From the NCBI GenBank assembly GCA_037783545.1, contig JBBELK010000003.1, positions 1,178,001 through 1,242,000 of the forward strand: 64,000 nucleotides of DNA, written 5' to 3'. Position numbers and translations under genes: made by a program. The notes under the pieces are model-generated. The model saw nothing but the letters and a program-made list of their open reading frames with translations, made no database searches and was not told the DNA's origin. Shown here piece after piece: positions 41,760-55,900 of the stretch. The first letter of the stretch is position 1, and every line of letters starts with the position of its first letter. Origin of the DNA: Henricia sp. BOLD:AAB3569 (lineage: Eukaryota > Echinodermata > Asteroidea > Spinulosida > Echinasteridae).

Positions 41760-42595
41760 CAGCTAGAGGTCGTGGGTGATCGCCATAGCAAAATCAATCG
41801 CAGCAATAAGGTCGATGGTCAAGTTCAAAACTTCTGAACTGCGACTGCCAGTCGTGCATGGTCGCCGGTCAAGCAGTCGCACGACTGGTCGTGTAACTGG
41901 TCGTGCCACATGTCATACGACCCCACGATCAGTGGTGCAGTTCGCCACGATTGATCGTACGATCGCTACCACAATGGTCTCACGATTACCTATAACCGAT
42001 CTTGCGATCGATTCTCTCCAATCTTTGGTTACCGCACATGCACGCGTACCACCAATCGTAGTATAACCAGTCTTAAAGCGGGCCTCCCACTGTGCGATTT
42101 TGGCCACGAATTTCCTACGAATTGGTACGATTATCGGAGACTGTCTATAGACTCTACACACAATCGTACCAAATCGTACCCAATCGTAGGAAATTCGTGG
42201 CAAAAATCGCACAGTGGGAGGCCCGCTTAAGCTGGCCGTACACCTTGCGTTCCGACTCCGTTGCGAGTGCACAGACACGCCAAATTTCGAACATGCTAGA
42301 AATTCTGCGATGGCGTTGGGATCGACGACACGTACACAAAATCGTGACTACATCACCATCGGAACGCATCGCAAAACCCGTACACCTTGTACATGTGATG
42401 CGACTGCACAACATGCATGCGCTATCGGGATCGGATCACGGACGAAACGCAAGGTGCACGGCCGGCTTTAAGAGCAATCGCAGTATGTGACTGCAAATCG
42501 CAACAACATTGCCGATTGCATGGTCGTGTGTCGGCCAAATCGCCACCAACGGCACGATCCGGAAATTGTTCGATCCGGTGTGAATGAGGCCTTAG
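41760..42595. repeat. GATCGATCG-type element split by two TTAA MITEs
   Basis: Sequence related to 26995-27305 runs to 42071 and resumes at 42472. Between are J copy 2 (42072-42230) and a second foldback (42227-42471, ends TTAAGCTGGCCGTACACC and its complement). The two share one TTAA. Confidence 0.75.
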
Positions 42596-42674
42596 CAACC
42601 AACTTTTTCACGGCCCCCAAAATAACTACACGTATACTAAGTGTTTCAGCCCTCCGTATGCCCAAGTTTCTATA

Positions 42675-43115
42675 TTAAAGAGGAAGAATCCCCCTTGACG
42701 AAAATCCAGCATTTAGGCGTTTTTCGATAGTCCAAACATCCCTCTTTTTATTATTTTTTAATTGTCGGTTTTAAGTGGATAAATTGCAAGCAAAAGTCGC
42801 TTTTCGAAAATGAGATTTTCGCGATTTCTGAAACGCTCATTAGGTATTCATGATATGCGCGTGACCCCATTCAATACTGCACAGACCGTTTTGTATGTTT
42901 CTCAGGATGACGTCAAAACCCTGTTGATAAACAAGCCAAGTGACCTCGAGCGTTTCAGAATTTCGGGTGAAGAGGGTCGGAACTGCTTTACGTTTTAAGC
43001 AAAAGCCTGTCGATTTTTTGTGAAAAACAAGCTGTGATGGTGTTGTAGACACATACACCTCCATGATAAACAGAAAAACTAAAAAAATGTGGAAGGGGGG
43101 ATTCTAGCTGTTTAA
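42675..43115 (+). repeat. TTAA-ended MITE family G, internally deleted copy
   Basis: Same ends as 17209-18168, with a single ~507-base deletion joining GCGTGACCCC to ATTCAATACTGC. Confidence 0.88.
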
Positions 43116-43709
43116 TCAAAACCCTGGTTCGCAAAGTTTTATATTCTTCTGGCCTTCCCCCTCGACGTGTTCTTGTTACATCGTCCCCCTTGGATGCTAT
43201 GCTGCGAGATTGCGATGACTTCTATTCAGTACGGTATCAATGGTTCAACGGAATGCACTCGTAAACGATCTCATCAACTTATAAGGATTATTTCATCGCA
43301 GTGCATTCCGGCATGTTTTAACCATGGATGTTTTCCTGTTTTGTATCCCCCAATTTGAAAAGGACGGCCCTAAAATAAAGACGTACCAACTGCAGCGTTT
43401 CTAAACGATTTTCGCTTAAAATCGACATATGCAAAAGTCTCTTGTCCTATTGATTTAAAATGAGTGCTCGGATATAATATCTGTGGCTAAATTTGACAGT
43501 CCCGCCGACTGCGTTTGTTCACCCAATTAATCAGTTGGGGCAATCAATAAATACGCCTTTACATAGACTGTGAAAGTCAGATTCGAGCGAATCATTTTAA
43601 TAAAATCGCTCATTCTTCAACCGCGCACCAGGTCTAAAAGACATCGCTTTTAGACATCTGGTAGTAGCTTTTTGTGGTTCTTGTATGTATACGTACGGAT
43701 CTTGAAAAC

Positions 43710-43718
43710 ATGCAGTAA
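43710..43718 (+). promoter_or_regulatory. Minimal upstream ORF before receptor start
   Basis: ATG-CAG-TAA ends two bases before the receptor ATG. If it is in the 5' UTR, ribosomes would need to reinitiate or leak past it. The transcription start is not visible. Confidence 0.3.
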
Positions 43719-43720
43719 AG

Positions 43721-43957
43721 ATGATCATATCTTGGTTTATAAACTTGGTTGTTGTAAGTATCTTCTTGAAAATAAACCAAGTTGACCGAGTGGCAATTAT
43801 AAAAAACGACCGGTAAAATTTACGAAGGGGGAGTAATCTTAATTATTAGTCAACTGTTGCATCTGCGCACTTGTTATCCACAAAAATGTGTCTATTTTGT
43901 TTCCATTGTAGGTTGCCTCATTTTGTATCGAGTTTTCTGGTGGCCAGTGCGTTGACG
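43721..43957 (+). CDS. Receptor exons 1-2: signal peptide
   Basis: Exon 43721-43753 gives MIISWFINLVV with a GTAAGT donor; exon 43912-43957 gives VASFCIEFSGGQCVD. Joined, they form a typical hydrophobic signal peptide, and exon 2 ends in phase 1 to match exon 3. A three-codon upstream ORF (ATG-CAG-TAA) ends two bases before this start. Confidence 0.72.
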
Positions 43958-46900
43958 GTGAGTGAATCTTAATTTTCATATCTGCTGTATTAATTTCAGT
44001 TCTGTTGGTGAGCACTTGATCAGCTTGTTCAGACCAAATCAGTTTTGTCTACACATGTCAAACTTTTGAATAGCCGACGACTGTCGCAAATGAAGCTAAT
44101 TCTCCGTGCGGTTTGGAATGGTCCGCAACGCATTGGATGGGAATTTGACTAAATTTGCACGATTAACAGTAAGGGATTATTATTTTGTTTATAGCAGGCC
44201 AAATTGGAAGATGTTGGCGAATTTCCTTGACTTGTAAAATAGCGAGCATACCAGAGCCTGGGTACCAGAGGCAATACAACTAGGCTATGAGAAACGTACG
44301 TGGGGGTTGTAAGCGCGGCCTGAAGTCAGGGACGCGGGCCAAACGCGATTGTTAGCTAAAGTCGTCAATAAGTCGGCCGGTTTAGATGGCAATTTCGCTA
44401 AATTTGCAGGACAAGTGTGGGATGTAGTTCTGCTTGGGTAGGCAAAATTGGAATGTGTTAGGGAATTTCCTTAGCTTCAAAAATAGCAAGCATATATAAG
44501 TCTGTTTTCAATACTGGAGAGACTTTTTTACCAAGATCATAACTCTGTGCAATGCCAGTCATATATCTTCTATCAAAACAAAAGAAATATCTTAAGACAG
44601 ATCTAAGGAGATAACTTAAGCAACAAATAGTGCAACAACATACCTTTGGGTTGAAGCTGAAACCAAATTAAAGTTGCACTGCCCGTGTTTGGGCCGATTT
44701 GGGCGTACAAATTTTTTTTAAAAGTTAAATAGGTATTTTTCTAGAATAGAAACAGTTATCAGCTTTCATTTGGTACCAAGAACGTAAAAATCCGTCAAGG
44801 ATTAAAGGAGTGTGACCAGATCACTTTTTTTTACCCATAACTCCCCGGGACTTACCTTATGGGTCATGAGATTTTTATATCATAACATCCGTTATATTTT
44901 TCTGATTACGAAACTGAAACTCCCGCGCTTCTAGGCCGCATATTTCCGAGGATATCGTCGAAAATCCACCGATTATTTGTAAACTAATTTTCCAGTATCA
45001 ACGTTTATCCACTGAAAGCCGACCCGATAGTTTTGTTCATTTTTTTACTGGAAATCGCGAATGTTTTCGGGTTTTTGGGACATGGGAGGTGTGTATGGGA
45101 GTTACTTGATAATATTGGTAAGTTACATCGAAAACTATTTTCCAGAAACTCTGGTCATGCTCCTTTAATGCCAGTCGATTAAAAACAAGAAATGATTAAA
45201 AGGCTGGCAGGTCATTTAATCGACAGGGTTATGACGTAAATGTACATGTGCGCGTACATGTGTACATTGTACACATACTATGTACATATGAGCGTACGCG
45301 CACATGTACAACATGTGAAGCACGTTTCAAGAAAAAGGCTTGTATCTCCAATTCCCGACGTCGGAAATTTAAGTTTTTGATATTTTTCGTTACAGAGACA
45401 CGTAAGCTTTCTAAATTCGTTCGCTTGTGTAAATTATTTTTTTAATCCTTTCACCGAAACACGGGCAATGCAACTTTAAGTGTGCTTTGGATCAGAATCA
45501 ATTAGACTTTTTAAGTTGAAGAGGACAGTATGAATAAGTTTTACTGGAGTCTGTTCGGAAAATGGTGAAATTGTTCTCACTTCATCGAGATTTGGTAGGC
45601 AAGATGCAAGACGCGAGACGCGAGATTGGAAACGTAACGCGAGATTTGGCAGTCAAAAGGGGAGACGCGAGTTGCGAGATGGCAGGTGCTAAACGCCATA
45701 GTATAGGCATATATTTGTTTTAATTTTTTGTGTGCAGAATCCCCCATCCCTCCTATTGTTTCACCTAAAACATGGACACCGTGGTACAATGTTGACGACC
45801 CTAGCGATGGCACAGATGATGAGACATACACGGCAGTCAAAGCGGTTAGTTTGTCTAAATATTTATTAGATGTACCCGGTAGTGAGTGCTTTTACTCATT
45901 ATTTTAAAGCCTAAGGAGCTTGTGCAGATTTCCCCTCAAAATTATATCATAAAATACCCCCTTAAAATACTATTCGTGGGAAGAAATTTGTATTTAAATC
46001 TCCAATTTGGATGTGAAAGCAAAAAAGGTTGGTGTAATCACTGCACTGATTTATGGAACCCGATAGTTTACAAAACATTGGTGTTTTTTTCGACGACATC
46101 CTTCATCAATTGATTCAAATGACTCTCATCAGCGTTTTTACTTATTGTGCTACTGATTATTTTAAAGGATCTTGTTCAGATTTTTCCAGCAAATGGATTT
46201 TGTTCTATTAAACCTAAGAATCACATAAAATACCTCCTCAAAATCCATGGGAAGAAAACAGGAAATTTGCAATCTCCAATTTGGATGTGGATAAAGCTGA
46301 AATTAAGGTTGGTGTAATCACTGCACAGCTTTATGGAACCGGATAAATTAGTTTACAAAACAGTATCCCTCAATATATATACGGATTGAGAGTGCGAAAT
46401 TTCAGAATGGTAATGAGAACAACATGAAAGATGATATGGTATCAAAATTTCAACATATGTGGAAAAAGGGGGAGGGGGAGGGGGAGGGGGAGTTCAAAAA
46501 TGTGATCTTGACACACTCCTTTAAAATTGATACTCGTGTCAATCAATTATTTACAGATGCATCCAGCAGTGTGCCCTGGTCCAAGCAATGCTGAGTGCAG
46601 GGTTCGATTCCTTCTCACTGACCACGTGACCGCTGGTCAAATTTTGGTCACTAGTTGTTCACAGACTGGGGGATTATTGTGCCGACATACTGACCAGACC
46701 AACGGAGAAGACTGTCTGGACTACGAAATAAGATTCGAGTGTCCAGCACCGGCAGGTACAATTTCCTCAACTATAGAAGGGTCATATCTGTTAATCTTAT
46801 TTTTGGCCAATGTTTCGATACCCGGTCGTGGTACCTCTCCCCTTGAACAAGCCACTCTACCATGATCCATCCTTTGGAAGGGATGTAAAGCCGTTAGTCC

Positions 46901-49900
46901 AGTGTGTTGTGTAACACACTTAAAGATCCCAGATAATTTTTTCGTGAAGAGTAAGGGGATTACCCGGTGTCTCTGGCCGTCGGCTGCCAATGGCGCCACC
47001 CACCTATGTAGCTCGATGTTTAGGTGGAAATTATTTGTAAGCTTCATATTATACAATTCAGACTGTTGGCTGCAATTTGAGGTTCATTAACCCATTAAAT
47101 TAAAATAAAATAAAAATAAAAACATTAAACTTCAATTGTATAACCAGGATAATCACTATCATTTTATCTTGGCTGGATGGTACGTCCAATTTCCTAGTTA
47201 TAGACAGAATCAAATAGCTGCCATCTTGTAGGGCAGTTTCTTTGTTCCTTAAGGATATGCATGGTTGCACATTGTGTCTGTAAGTTGTCGGGCCAATTTA
47301 AATATCAAAAATTGGGTCCAAAAGATGGCAGCTAATCATTGACTGATCTGTTCTCTATTATCAATTAAGACACCCTTCCTGAGCCTCATTTCTACTGGGA
47401 CCTGTCCACGAAGGCCTCACCAAGTTCCGAAGAGCCTCCAACCTGCGACGGTATGGTGACCTCGATCTACCCCAACGCCGGTGGTATGACAGGGTCTGTA
47501 GGGGGCGTCCTTTATGTCGACGATAGCTACGATTCCTGCGACCATCTGTGCGCTGTCAAGAACGAGGATTCAGGCTGGGTGAACTATGGATCTGCAAACG
47601 ACAGGTGCATTTCAGATCCTGCTTGCTGCACTGCAGGGTTCACCATAACCTTCTGGATGAGAAACAGATGCCCTCGGTCACAGAATGCCTTTAAATTCAT
47701 TTTTAACACTGGGGGACACACCTATAAGGCACGTGGAATCTCTCTTCATATTTCTCAAAGTTACTTTTTTTGGGTTCGAGCAGGAGCAAGCGATTCCAAA
47801 TACTGGGACATGACAATGCTCAATGCTGCCGATTTCCCTGATGATCGGTGGACTCACTACTGCTTCGCTTACGAACCATCCTTGGGAATAGAGTACTACA
47901 GGAACGGAACACTCGCATATTCCAAATATACCAAAGATGTAGACGATCCCAAAACTAGCGACTTTGATGACGTAGTTATGTTCAACCGCAACAATGACAA
48001 CACACATTTCTACAAACCTTTAGGTCACTACAGCGACTTCAAAATATTCTATAGATATTTTAACGCTACAGAAGTCAAGACAGCGTATCGGAAAGAGACA
48101 ACAGGTAATTATGAGATGTTTTTGAATATTCTAATAATTGTAAGTCTAATATTGCTTGAATATTCGGTTAATTTGTTTGAACAAGTGTACAGATTGCAAA
48201 ATGTCATATTACCTGTCCACCTCGGTTTGGACGAAGCTCCTCAGTCATGGTCAAGGTAATTGTTCTCCATGTTATTACATCTTCAGAATCAAAGCTGGTG
48301 ATCTACTATCTCAGAAAGCACAGCCACGCCGACAGCCTAGGAGTCGAGCTGGAGTGCTTAGCCAAGGCAGGCAGTCAGCCCACAATCAATTGGTATCGAT
48401 CAGATGATGGAGCATACTTCAGCTTGGTGTCCCCTTCATCACCTGACGTGGCCATCTATGAGAGCTTCCCCAACAGCTACCGAAGACGATCCATCCTGAT
48501 ATCTCGCCATCACATATTCTCTTCCGATACAATGATTGCGTGTGAGGCAGTAGATACCTATGGGGGAAGAGTGTCTAGGATGCTAACCATTCTTAAACGT
48601 AAGTAATATAATCTTTCCTAGTACTTTGCCAAAGGCGTCAGATTTATTGTAACCTTTCCGTATTTTCCCGTTTTTAAAAGATACGAGATATTGGACACCG
48701 TGGTTGAATGCGGATACCCCAGCAGATGGTGATGACATCGAAACACTGCTTCAACATCAAATGGTTCGTAATAATGCAAACTTTCTGTCACAAACTTAGA
48801 GCGGGTTTACACTGATCACGATAACCGTTTCCGAAACGCTTCAGAAACGGTATTCTTCCTATAGAAACGGCCTTAAACGGTTATTTGGTGGTGCACGCAA
48901 ATTAAAAGTAGGTTTGGATAGTCTTATACAATCCATGTTAAACTGGCTAGGGTCCTCTGCGCTGATAAAAATGATGTTTATGGTGTTTTTGCGTCACTCG
49001 TGCTGCATTTCACCGTAGCTCTGTGCACTAAATTTTAAAGGACTCAGGTAGCCAAAAAGGCGATCTACTATTTGGCTACCTGAGGCTGTGATTGGTCAAT
49101 TCCAAAATGGGCGGAGCTTACTGGATCGGTCTATTGTTAAACGTCCCCCATTTGAATACAGAAATTGCTCATCAAACGCTGTTCATGCGAAACACGCAAA
49201 AGGCAAAATAGCTCTATCCAACCACTGGGATGTTTGTTACAATCTTTATATCTTCCACAATGTTGGTGTTTCCAGGGATACAACCTTCTTTGCAAAAGCC
49301 ACACCGACATCCAGTGCCGTACAGTTCATGATGGCATCCCGTCCAATGAAACGGGCCAGATATTCAACATCAACTGTACGTTACCGGCTGGATTAGTGTG
49401 TCTCGGAGTGGAGCAAAAATTTTCAACGATCAACTCATGTTTTGATTATGAGGTTCGATATCAGTGCCCCGAACGTAAGTATCTTTTAAAAAAATATTGA
49501 TGTACATGTATTTTTTGACAAAAACAAAGTTGTCCACACTTTTACGGTTCTACAGCGTGTAGTATTTTTCAAGACCCCCTCCCTCCCCCCGAAATACGAG
49601 GCCTACTTATCAACATTTTATGTCAGCATTTGTCAACATTTTACGGTGCTTGTAAAGTCGTACGCGGCCCTCGACCCCCTTCCCCTTCCTATGCTCTGCA
49701 GACCCGTGAATATGTTAACAACTTAGGACGTCCCCTAACGAATTGACTTGAATATCCCAAAGTTTCAGTCAGTGTTTTAAGGAAACTTGGGGCGTATTCG
49801 AAACTACGTGTTGCCAGAACACGGGAACGGAGTTTCGAATGCCGAGAATAAACACGCGAACACCGTTCACAACTGAACTAGATTCTCACTTCCCACTCAG

Positions 49901-52900
49901 TGGTGAGTGGATGAAGAGTACTTGAGAACAAAGATGGCCGACCAAAATGAATGGCTACGATTGGAAGTGATTTAGCCCGAATACCTCTGGCTGCACACAT
50001 CTTATGTTTGACGGCCAGAGCAGTAGACCTTCCCCAGCGGCCGGACTTTTTTGTAGCGAATTTGCTACATACTTTGAGCGAGATTGTCCTCTGACCCAGG
50101 ACAGAGATTTCCAAAGTTAGGGTACCTATAGGAACTCATACCTTTTGCAAAACACGAAATCTTCATCCATTTGTCCAAGAGGTGACGATCATTCTAAAAG
50201 TTCCAGAAATATTGTTCCTCCATTACCGTTTTAAAAATGGCGGCGCCCTTAATTCTGGGTGTGTTGTAATTGCATTGGGCGCGTAGAGTGCCCAATGCAA
50301 TGCGCTTAAAAAAGTCCGGCTGCTTGGGAAAGTCTGTAGTGCTCTGGCCGTCGCACATAAGATGTGTGCCGCCAGAGAAATTCGAGCTAGAAGTGATTTT
50401 AGCCGGATGCCGGAAATTTACTCCCAACTTTATTAAGTAAACTACATGTTTTTGGTAGCACGTGAGAAAAACAGCGGCATAAAACAAAAAAAATATGAAT
50501 GAGATTTTGAGGCAGTATATTTCTCAACAGCCAGAGTGTTAACCACTTCCACCATTTTGAGAAAATGACGCAACCACTCGTTTGCACTTTCATGTTCGTA
50601 ACTGTCAACTCCAAAACGCCTTTCCCGAGTGCAGGGTTTCTAATAGGCCCTTATAATGTGAGGTTTGCTTGTTTTTCCTTTCTGTATCAGCGCATTACCG
50701 ATGGACACCGTGGTATGATGCAAATGATCCCGACGGGTCTATGGAGGACGAAACTCTAGACACTCACAAAACACAGGTGGGGTATGATTAGCGTTTGCAA
50801 GTTGCTACTAAAAATTACAAGTGTGACAGTTCAAGTTTAATAGAAATGTACTTTTGACGTGACGTTTTAATCCTGGAACGAGGCATAAACCCTTTAATGA
50901 GATAACCACCCCTCACGGGGATCACTTAAGATACGCCCCAAACCCCTGCCCAGCTTGCCTTAACGAATACACAGGGACTGCCGGTTTTCCCCTCTAAAGG
51001 GCTTGCTAAGCTTACGTGATAGCCAATCCCAATCAGTGAGGAACAACTGCAATACCGTGTTTCGAGACCACCAGTTGGCCTTATAACTCAATTGGTAAGG
51101 CATCTGCACATTAAGCAGAATGTCTGCGGTTCGAATCCCGGTGGAGCCAAGTTGTTTTTTACTGCATCCAGGTTTCCCAAACCCGTGGACATTTGTCCAC
51201 AAATTTATTCACCCCGGCAGTCTCTGGGTCGTAATCCCTAAAAATAATCACTTAATTATTAAACAAATAATTATGCAATACATTTCATTTTTAGGCATAT
51301 CCAGATTTATGCAGCTCTCCCGTGGGGGCTGAATGTCGTGTCAAAGGCAGCAACCAAGACTTATTCTCCAGTGGGATTGTTCCCGAGATCCCGTATCTAT
51401 GTAACGCAAATGGATTCCGATGTCAATATGCAGACAACACGGCGCCCTGTCCAGACTTCGAAGTACGCTACCAGTGCCCTGTGATAGGTAAATAATCTGA
51501 ATATTTTCAAATTTACATAAAACTATACCTGATCACCATTAAAATGAAACAACCAAACTTAGGATAAGATAAAATAATAAGGGCCTTATCGGGATTGAAA
51601 CCTGAGACCTCTGTCTCACCGGGCAGATGCTCTACCATCCTCTTGCAACAGTGCCCCTTTAACTCACTCCCTAACTCCTGCGTACAGTGGCCCTGTTGAA
51701 ACAGGCCCCATTTCGCGGTGGGACAAGTGACAGAAATTTTGTCGCCTCTGCTGGACCAATCAGGACGCGTGGGCAGTGCATTGCAGCATGATTGCAGGCA
51801 TTCAAATGTAACGCGCGCATATTGTAAACACCGTGCATGCATGTGATACATGTACTCGGTAATGCTGGCCGTTGTCTGCGTCGGCGATTGGCTGCTATTT
51901 AAAGCATACTGGGGAATCCGTTCCATTACATTCGTCAGCATGCATCCCTGTTATTAATTTGAAAAACTGCGGATTAAATTAAGATCGTCGTTTGAAAGTT
52001 TGGTAGGAATGGGACAGTCATATGAAACGGAACCCAATACAATTTCTGGAAAGTATAGAAATCGTTTCTTTTCGGCATAACATGACCGAATTGATTAAAT
52101 TATATCAAAATGACTCCGGCGTGAGTTGGCTCAAGACAACAGCCGGCTCACCCCACAGATCTGCGTGTATTTCCTCAGGGTATTGTTACATCGCTTTGCA
52201 GAGTAGAAATTCCCTGAGATCTCAGGATGTGACTCACCGGGCAGATGCTCTACCACCTGAGCTATAAGGCACAGTTGGTATACTCCCTAAGGTTTTACCT
52301 ATGGACCCAATTTTTTTGTTTCATTTCAATGGCCATCAGGCACCATACCAGATGTTGCGTTCGTTACGTTTACCTAGTTGCGCTACCATGAACACCGAGA
52401 GAAAAATTTGGTCCATAGGGAAAACCTGAGGAAGTATACCAACTGTGCCTTATAGCTCAGCTGGTAGAGCATCTGCCCGGTGAGTTAAAGGTCTCAAGTT
52501 CGAATTCCGATAAGGCCCTTACGATTTTTCTCTTATCCCAAGTTTTGTCGTTTTCTAAGGACATTTTTCTTCACAATGCTGTGACAAGTTTTAAATATGT
52601 TCTCTTAAAATTCTTTGGCTTTTACAGAACCCGCACTTCCAAGCATTGTCAGCCTCCAGTTACTGAGTTCGTCACGTGACACGGACGTACAGCTAGAATG
52701 CACTGCCAAAATCAGCCAATCTGCGATTGGCCAATTTAATCTGACGTGGGCGTCGCTTGAACGCACGCTTCCCTCCACGTATGTTCCGTTCACCGAAAAT
52801 GATGACGTAACCATCTCCGCGCTTCAGCTGTCATCAATTCTAACCATCAAGGATTTTGCCTGTAGTGATTATGCCAAGAAGACATTGGCGTGTGTTGCTC

Positions 52901-55900
52901 AGGAGGGAATTGTTTATGCACGGAAGACTGTTGACGTGAAAGTTGGTAAGATTTTTAAAATTTGCTCTACAAGTAATTGTAATAAATTTTTAATGATACT
53001 ACGTACGAAAAAAATTACTTTTGATTCTAAATTTTGAACCAATATTTTCAGATCACGTAAACAAGGCCTGACAAATTCTATTGAGCAACTTGCATCAGCT
53101 TTGTTCTAGAGAGTGTACCTTAATGAAAAAAATATATATTTCAGATTATGCAACTTTCGACTTGGCCTCCTCCATGATCCAATGTCAATACATATCATTA
53201 GTAGCAGTAAAAACAAAACACACACAATATGTGACCCGCTCTGGGGAAAAGGTAGTTTAAGTCGCGCAGTTTTCACGACCATAAGAGCATGATCCAAAAC
53301 TAGTAAACACTGGATTAAAATTTCAAAATTTCCTAAATTAGTCAAAATGATACCTCGAACAGTGAAGGAATTACAAAAATTAACAGAAAAAAATCGGCTG
53401 GGCAAACTGTGCCATCACATTTCAAAGAAATAGTTGAAAATGCATGTAAAAAATTACAGTTTTTGTCAATTTTATAAATTTTTCGTCCCTCACGCATAAA
53501 AACAACCTCTGCATAAAACTGTAAATTCAATTTCAACATGTGTGTGTCTTAACATCAGTAGCAGGTAAACAAACAGGTTCACTTTAGTTTTTGTTTGTTG
53601 TTTTGAGGAAAGGCATTATTGTCTCTTGATTTCCGTCCCTCACTGAGGGACGAAATTGGATCACGCTAATAAGTACAAATCTGTGGCGCTCATTAAAATA
53701 CCAAAACACAATGAAAATTCCAGGCGGAGCACAGATGGTTTTAATCATGCATACCTTCAATCACACAGGGGGATAAAACTGTTTGTAACAGTTTACAATC
53801 ATCTTTAAATTTTATTCGATAACATAAGACTAAACGATAAAGACAATTTTTGACTAAACGATAAAGGCAATTTTTGACTAAACAAACTTTTTCTCAACTT
53901 TCTAGATCCTCCGCCTCCAGTCTTACTGGAGTTTTGGGAGCTCAGTGGCAAGTCAAGTTCCGACCAACAAGATCCATCATCCTGCACTGCATATAACCAG
54001 CCTTTTACTGAGAACGATCACGCGACGCACGTCACAGGTCAAGTCTCGTACATACAAGCCCCGGATGTCGTCAACCACGCATGCGCTGTTCTGACTGATA
54101 TGAAAAGTGCCATCGATTTGGGGGCCTTTGATGGTCACTGTATATCATCTCCCGATAAATGCGCATGCGGAGCGACATTCGTATTGTGGGTCATGATTTT
54201 TGACCTGGGCAATATGACGTCCGATGCATATTTTCTAAGTTCCGCTGGGCAAAGTTCATCAGCCCACGGTTTTGCATTTTACCAGTCGGCTGCTGATTTG
54301 GCGTACAGATTTAGAGTAGGAACATCCGGGAAATCTTTTGATGAAGTCATAGTTTCCAACGAAGAGATTCCCAAAGAGTCTTGGTTCCATCTTGCTCTGG
54401 TGTTTGACCATGAAGAAGGTGCCAAGGTACCATACTAATTTTCTTTTTAATGCCCCAATACATTATTTGCAGTTACCCAAAATTTTACTTCACGAGTTGA
54501 CAAGAAAAAACGACTAAAAGTGTCGATAGCAAATGTAACAAACACCACGTTATTTTTGTCCAGTAAAATGGTACCTTTGTGGGAGAAATTGCCAACTGAA
54601 TGTGCTTTTTTTTAAAGTTGTCTGCAGACCACTTTTTTCCATTCATTCATACACCAAAAACATGCATGGATTTTTCAGGTTTTCTGAAGTATTACTGCAT
54701 CTATGTGGCTGAAATTTCTACAAGGCAGTTTATCAACATTATTCTTTAGTTATGTAATGCTGTTGTTCCTGTTTTTAAAAGTTTTCCAATCATGTAATCT
54801 GTGGCAAATGTGTTGGTTTTTTTCAGGTGTACATAAACGGGCAGTTGTCAGCATCATCGGGTGAATTTCAATCTGATGTTACTACGCAAGACGGGAATAC
54901 CAGTCTAGTAATTGGTGGCGCAACCTTGTTCTCGGGATTCTCAAAAGCTGCTTTCAGCGACCTGAGTGTGTACTCAGGCGCACTCACCCAGGCTCAAATC
55001 GATGACGTCATGTCATGCAACTCTTTAAGTAAGTCAAATGCGTCGCATGATCATCAATTACTCTTTTGCGTGTTTTGCACGAATAGCGTCTGGTGTTTTG
55101 ATGTACTTCCTTTCACATGCGCACTTAGTATCCACTTGACCAGACTAAATGTTTGTTGCTATGTGGTGCACGCGGCAGGTGTGAAGTACAGAATCAATAC
55201 CGTGTTCACCGTAGGAGAGAATGGCATAAAGCAACCAGACTGTTGGTTACTAGGCAATGGTGTGCACCACGTAGCAACAACAACGTAGTATCTGACTTTC
55301 TAAACTGCACCTTCATTTGAAAGTGGAGAATTCGGGGCGCCAGCCATTATCCAAATTGTACACGCAAAAGGCTAAATACTACATCGTTAATGCTGCAACA
55401 TACGTTTTTAACAATAGACCGATCCAGTAAGCTCCGCCCATTTTGGAATGAACCAATCACAGCCTCAGGTTGAGGTAACCAAAAAGTGGATCTCCATTTT
55501 GGTTACCCGAGTCCTCAAAATTTTGTGCACAGAGCTACGGCGAAATGCAGCACGAGTGACGCAAAAACACCTTAAACATCATTTTTATCTGCGCAGAGGA
55601 CCCTAGCCGGTTTAAAACGGATTGTATAAGACTATCCTAACCTACTTTTAATCCCTTCATAAATGTGTTTTTGTGTAAACTGGAAAAACTCACCAAAATT
55701 AGCTTGTTGTTTTGCTATGTTGTGCATTCACTGCGTTCTAGATGTGTGTCGAGATGTTTTTGTTCGATCGCGCGCGTTACGCGTATTGCAGGCGTGTTGT
55801 ACGTGCACGCACACGACTGGATACTTAAGTGCACATTTTGCTTTCGAGCGTGCAGTTTCTGTGTGTGTGTTTCAATACGCGCTAACCAGGGCGCAGATGC

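Noticed and set aside
41776..42490. Overlapping open frames of 80-130 codons on both strands
   Set aside because: They fall in GATC-rich and TTAA foldback elements, with no consistent frame or domain.
48898..49139. Possible extra exon between WxxW2 halves
   Set aside because: It is a family F fragment, and the flanking exons already join in phase 0.
52449..52520. Possible tRNA gene
   Set aside because: The acceptor stem and B box look good, but the anticodon stem does not pair and the same head occurs in several SINE copies.
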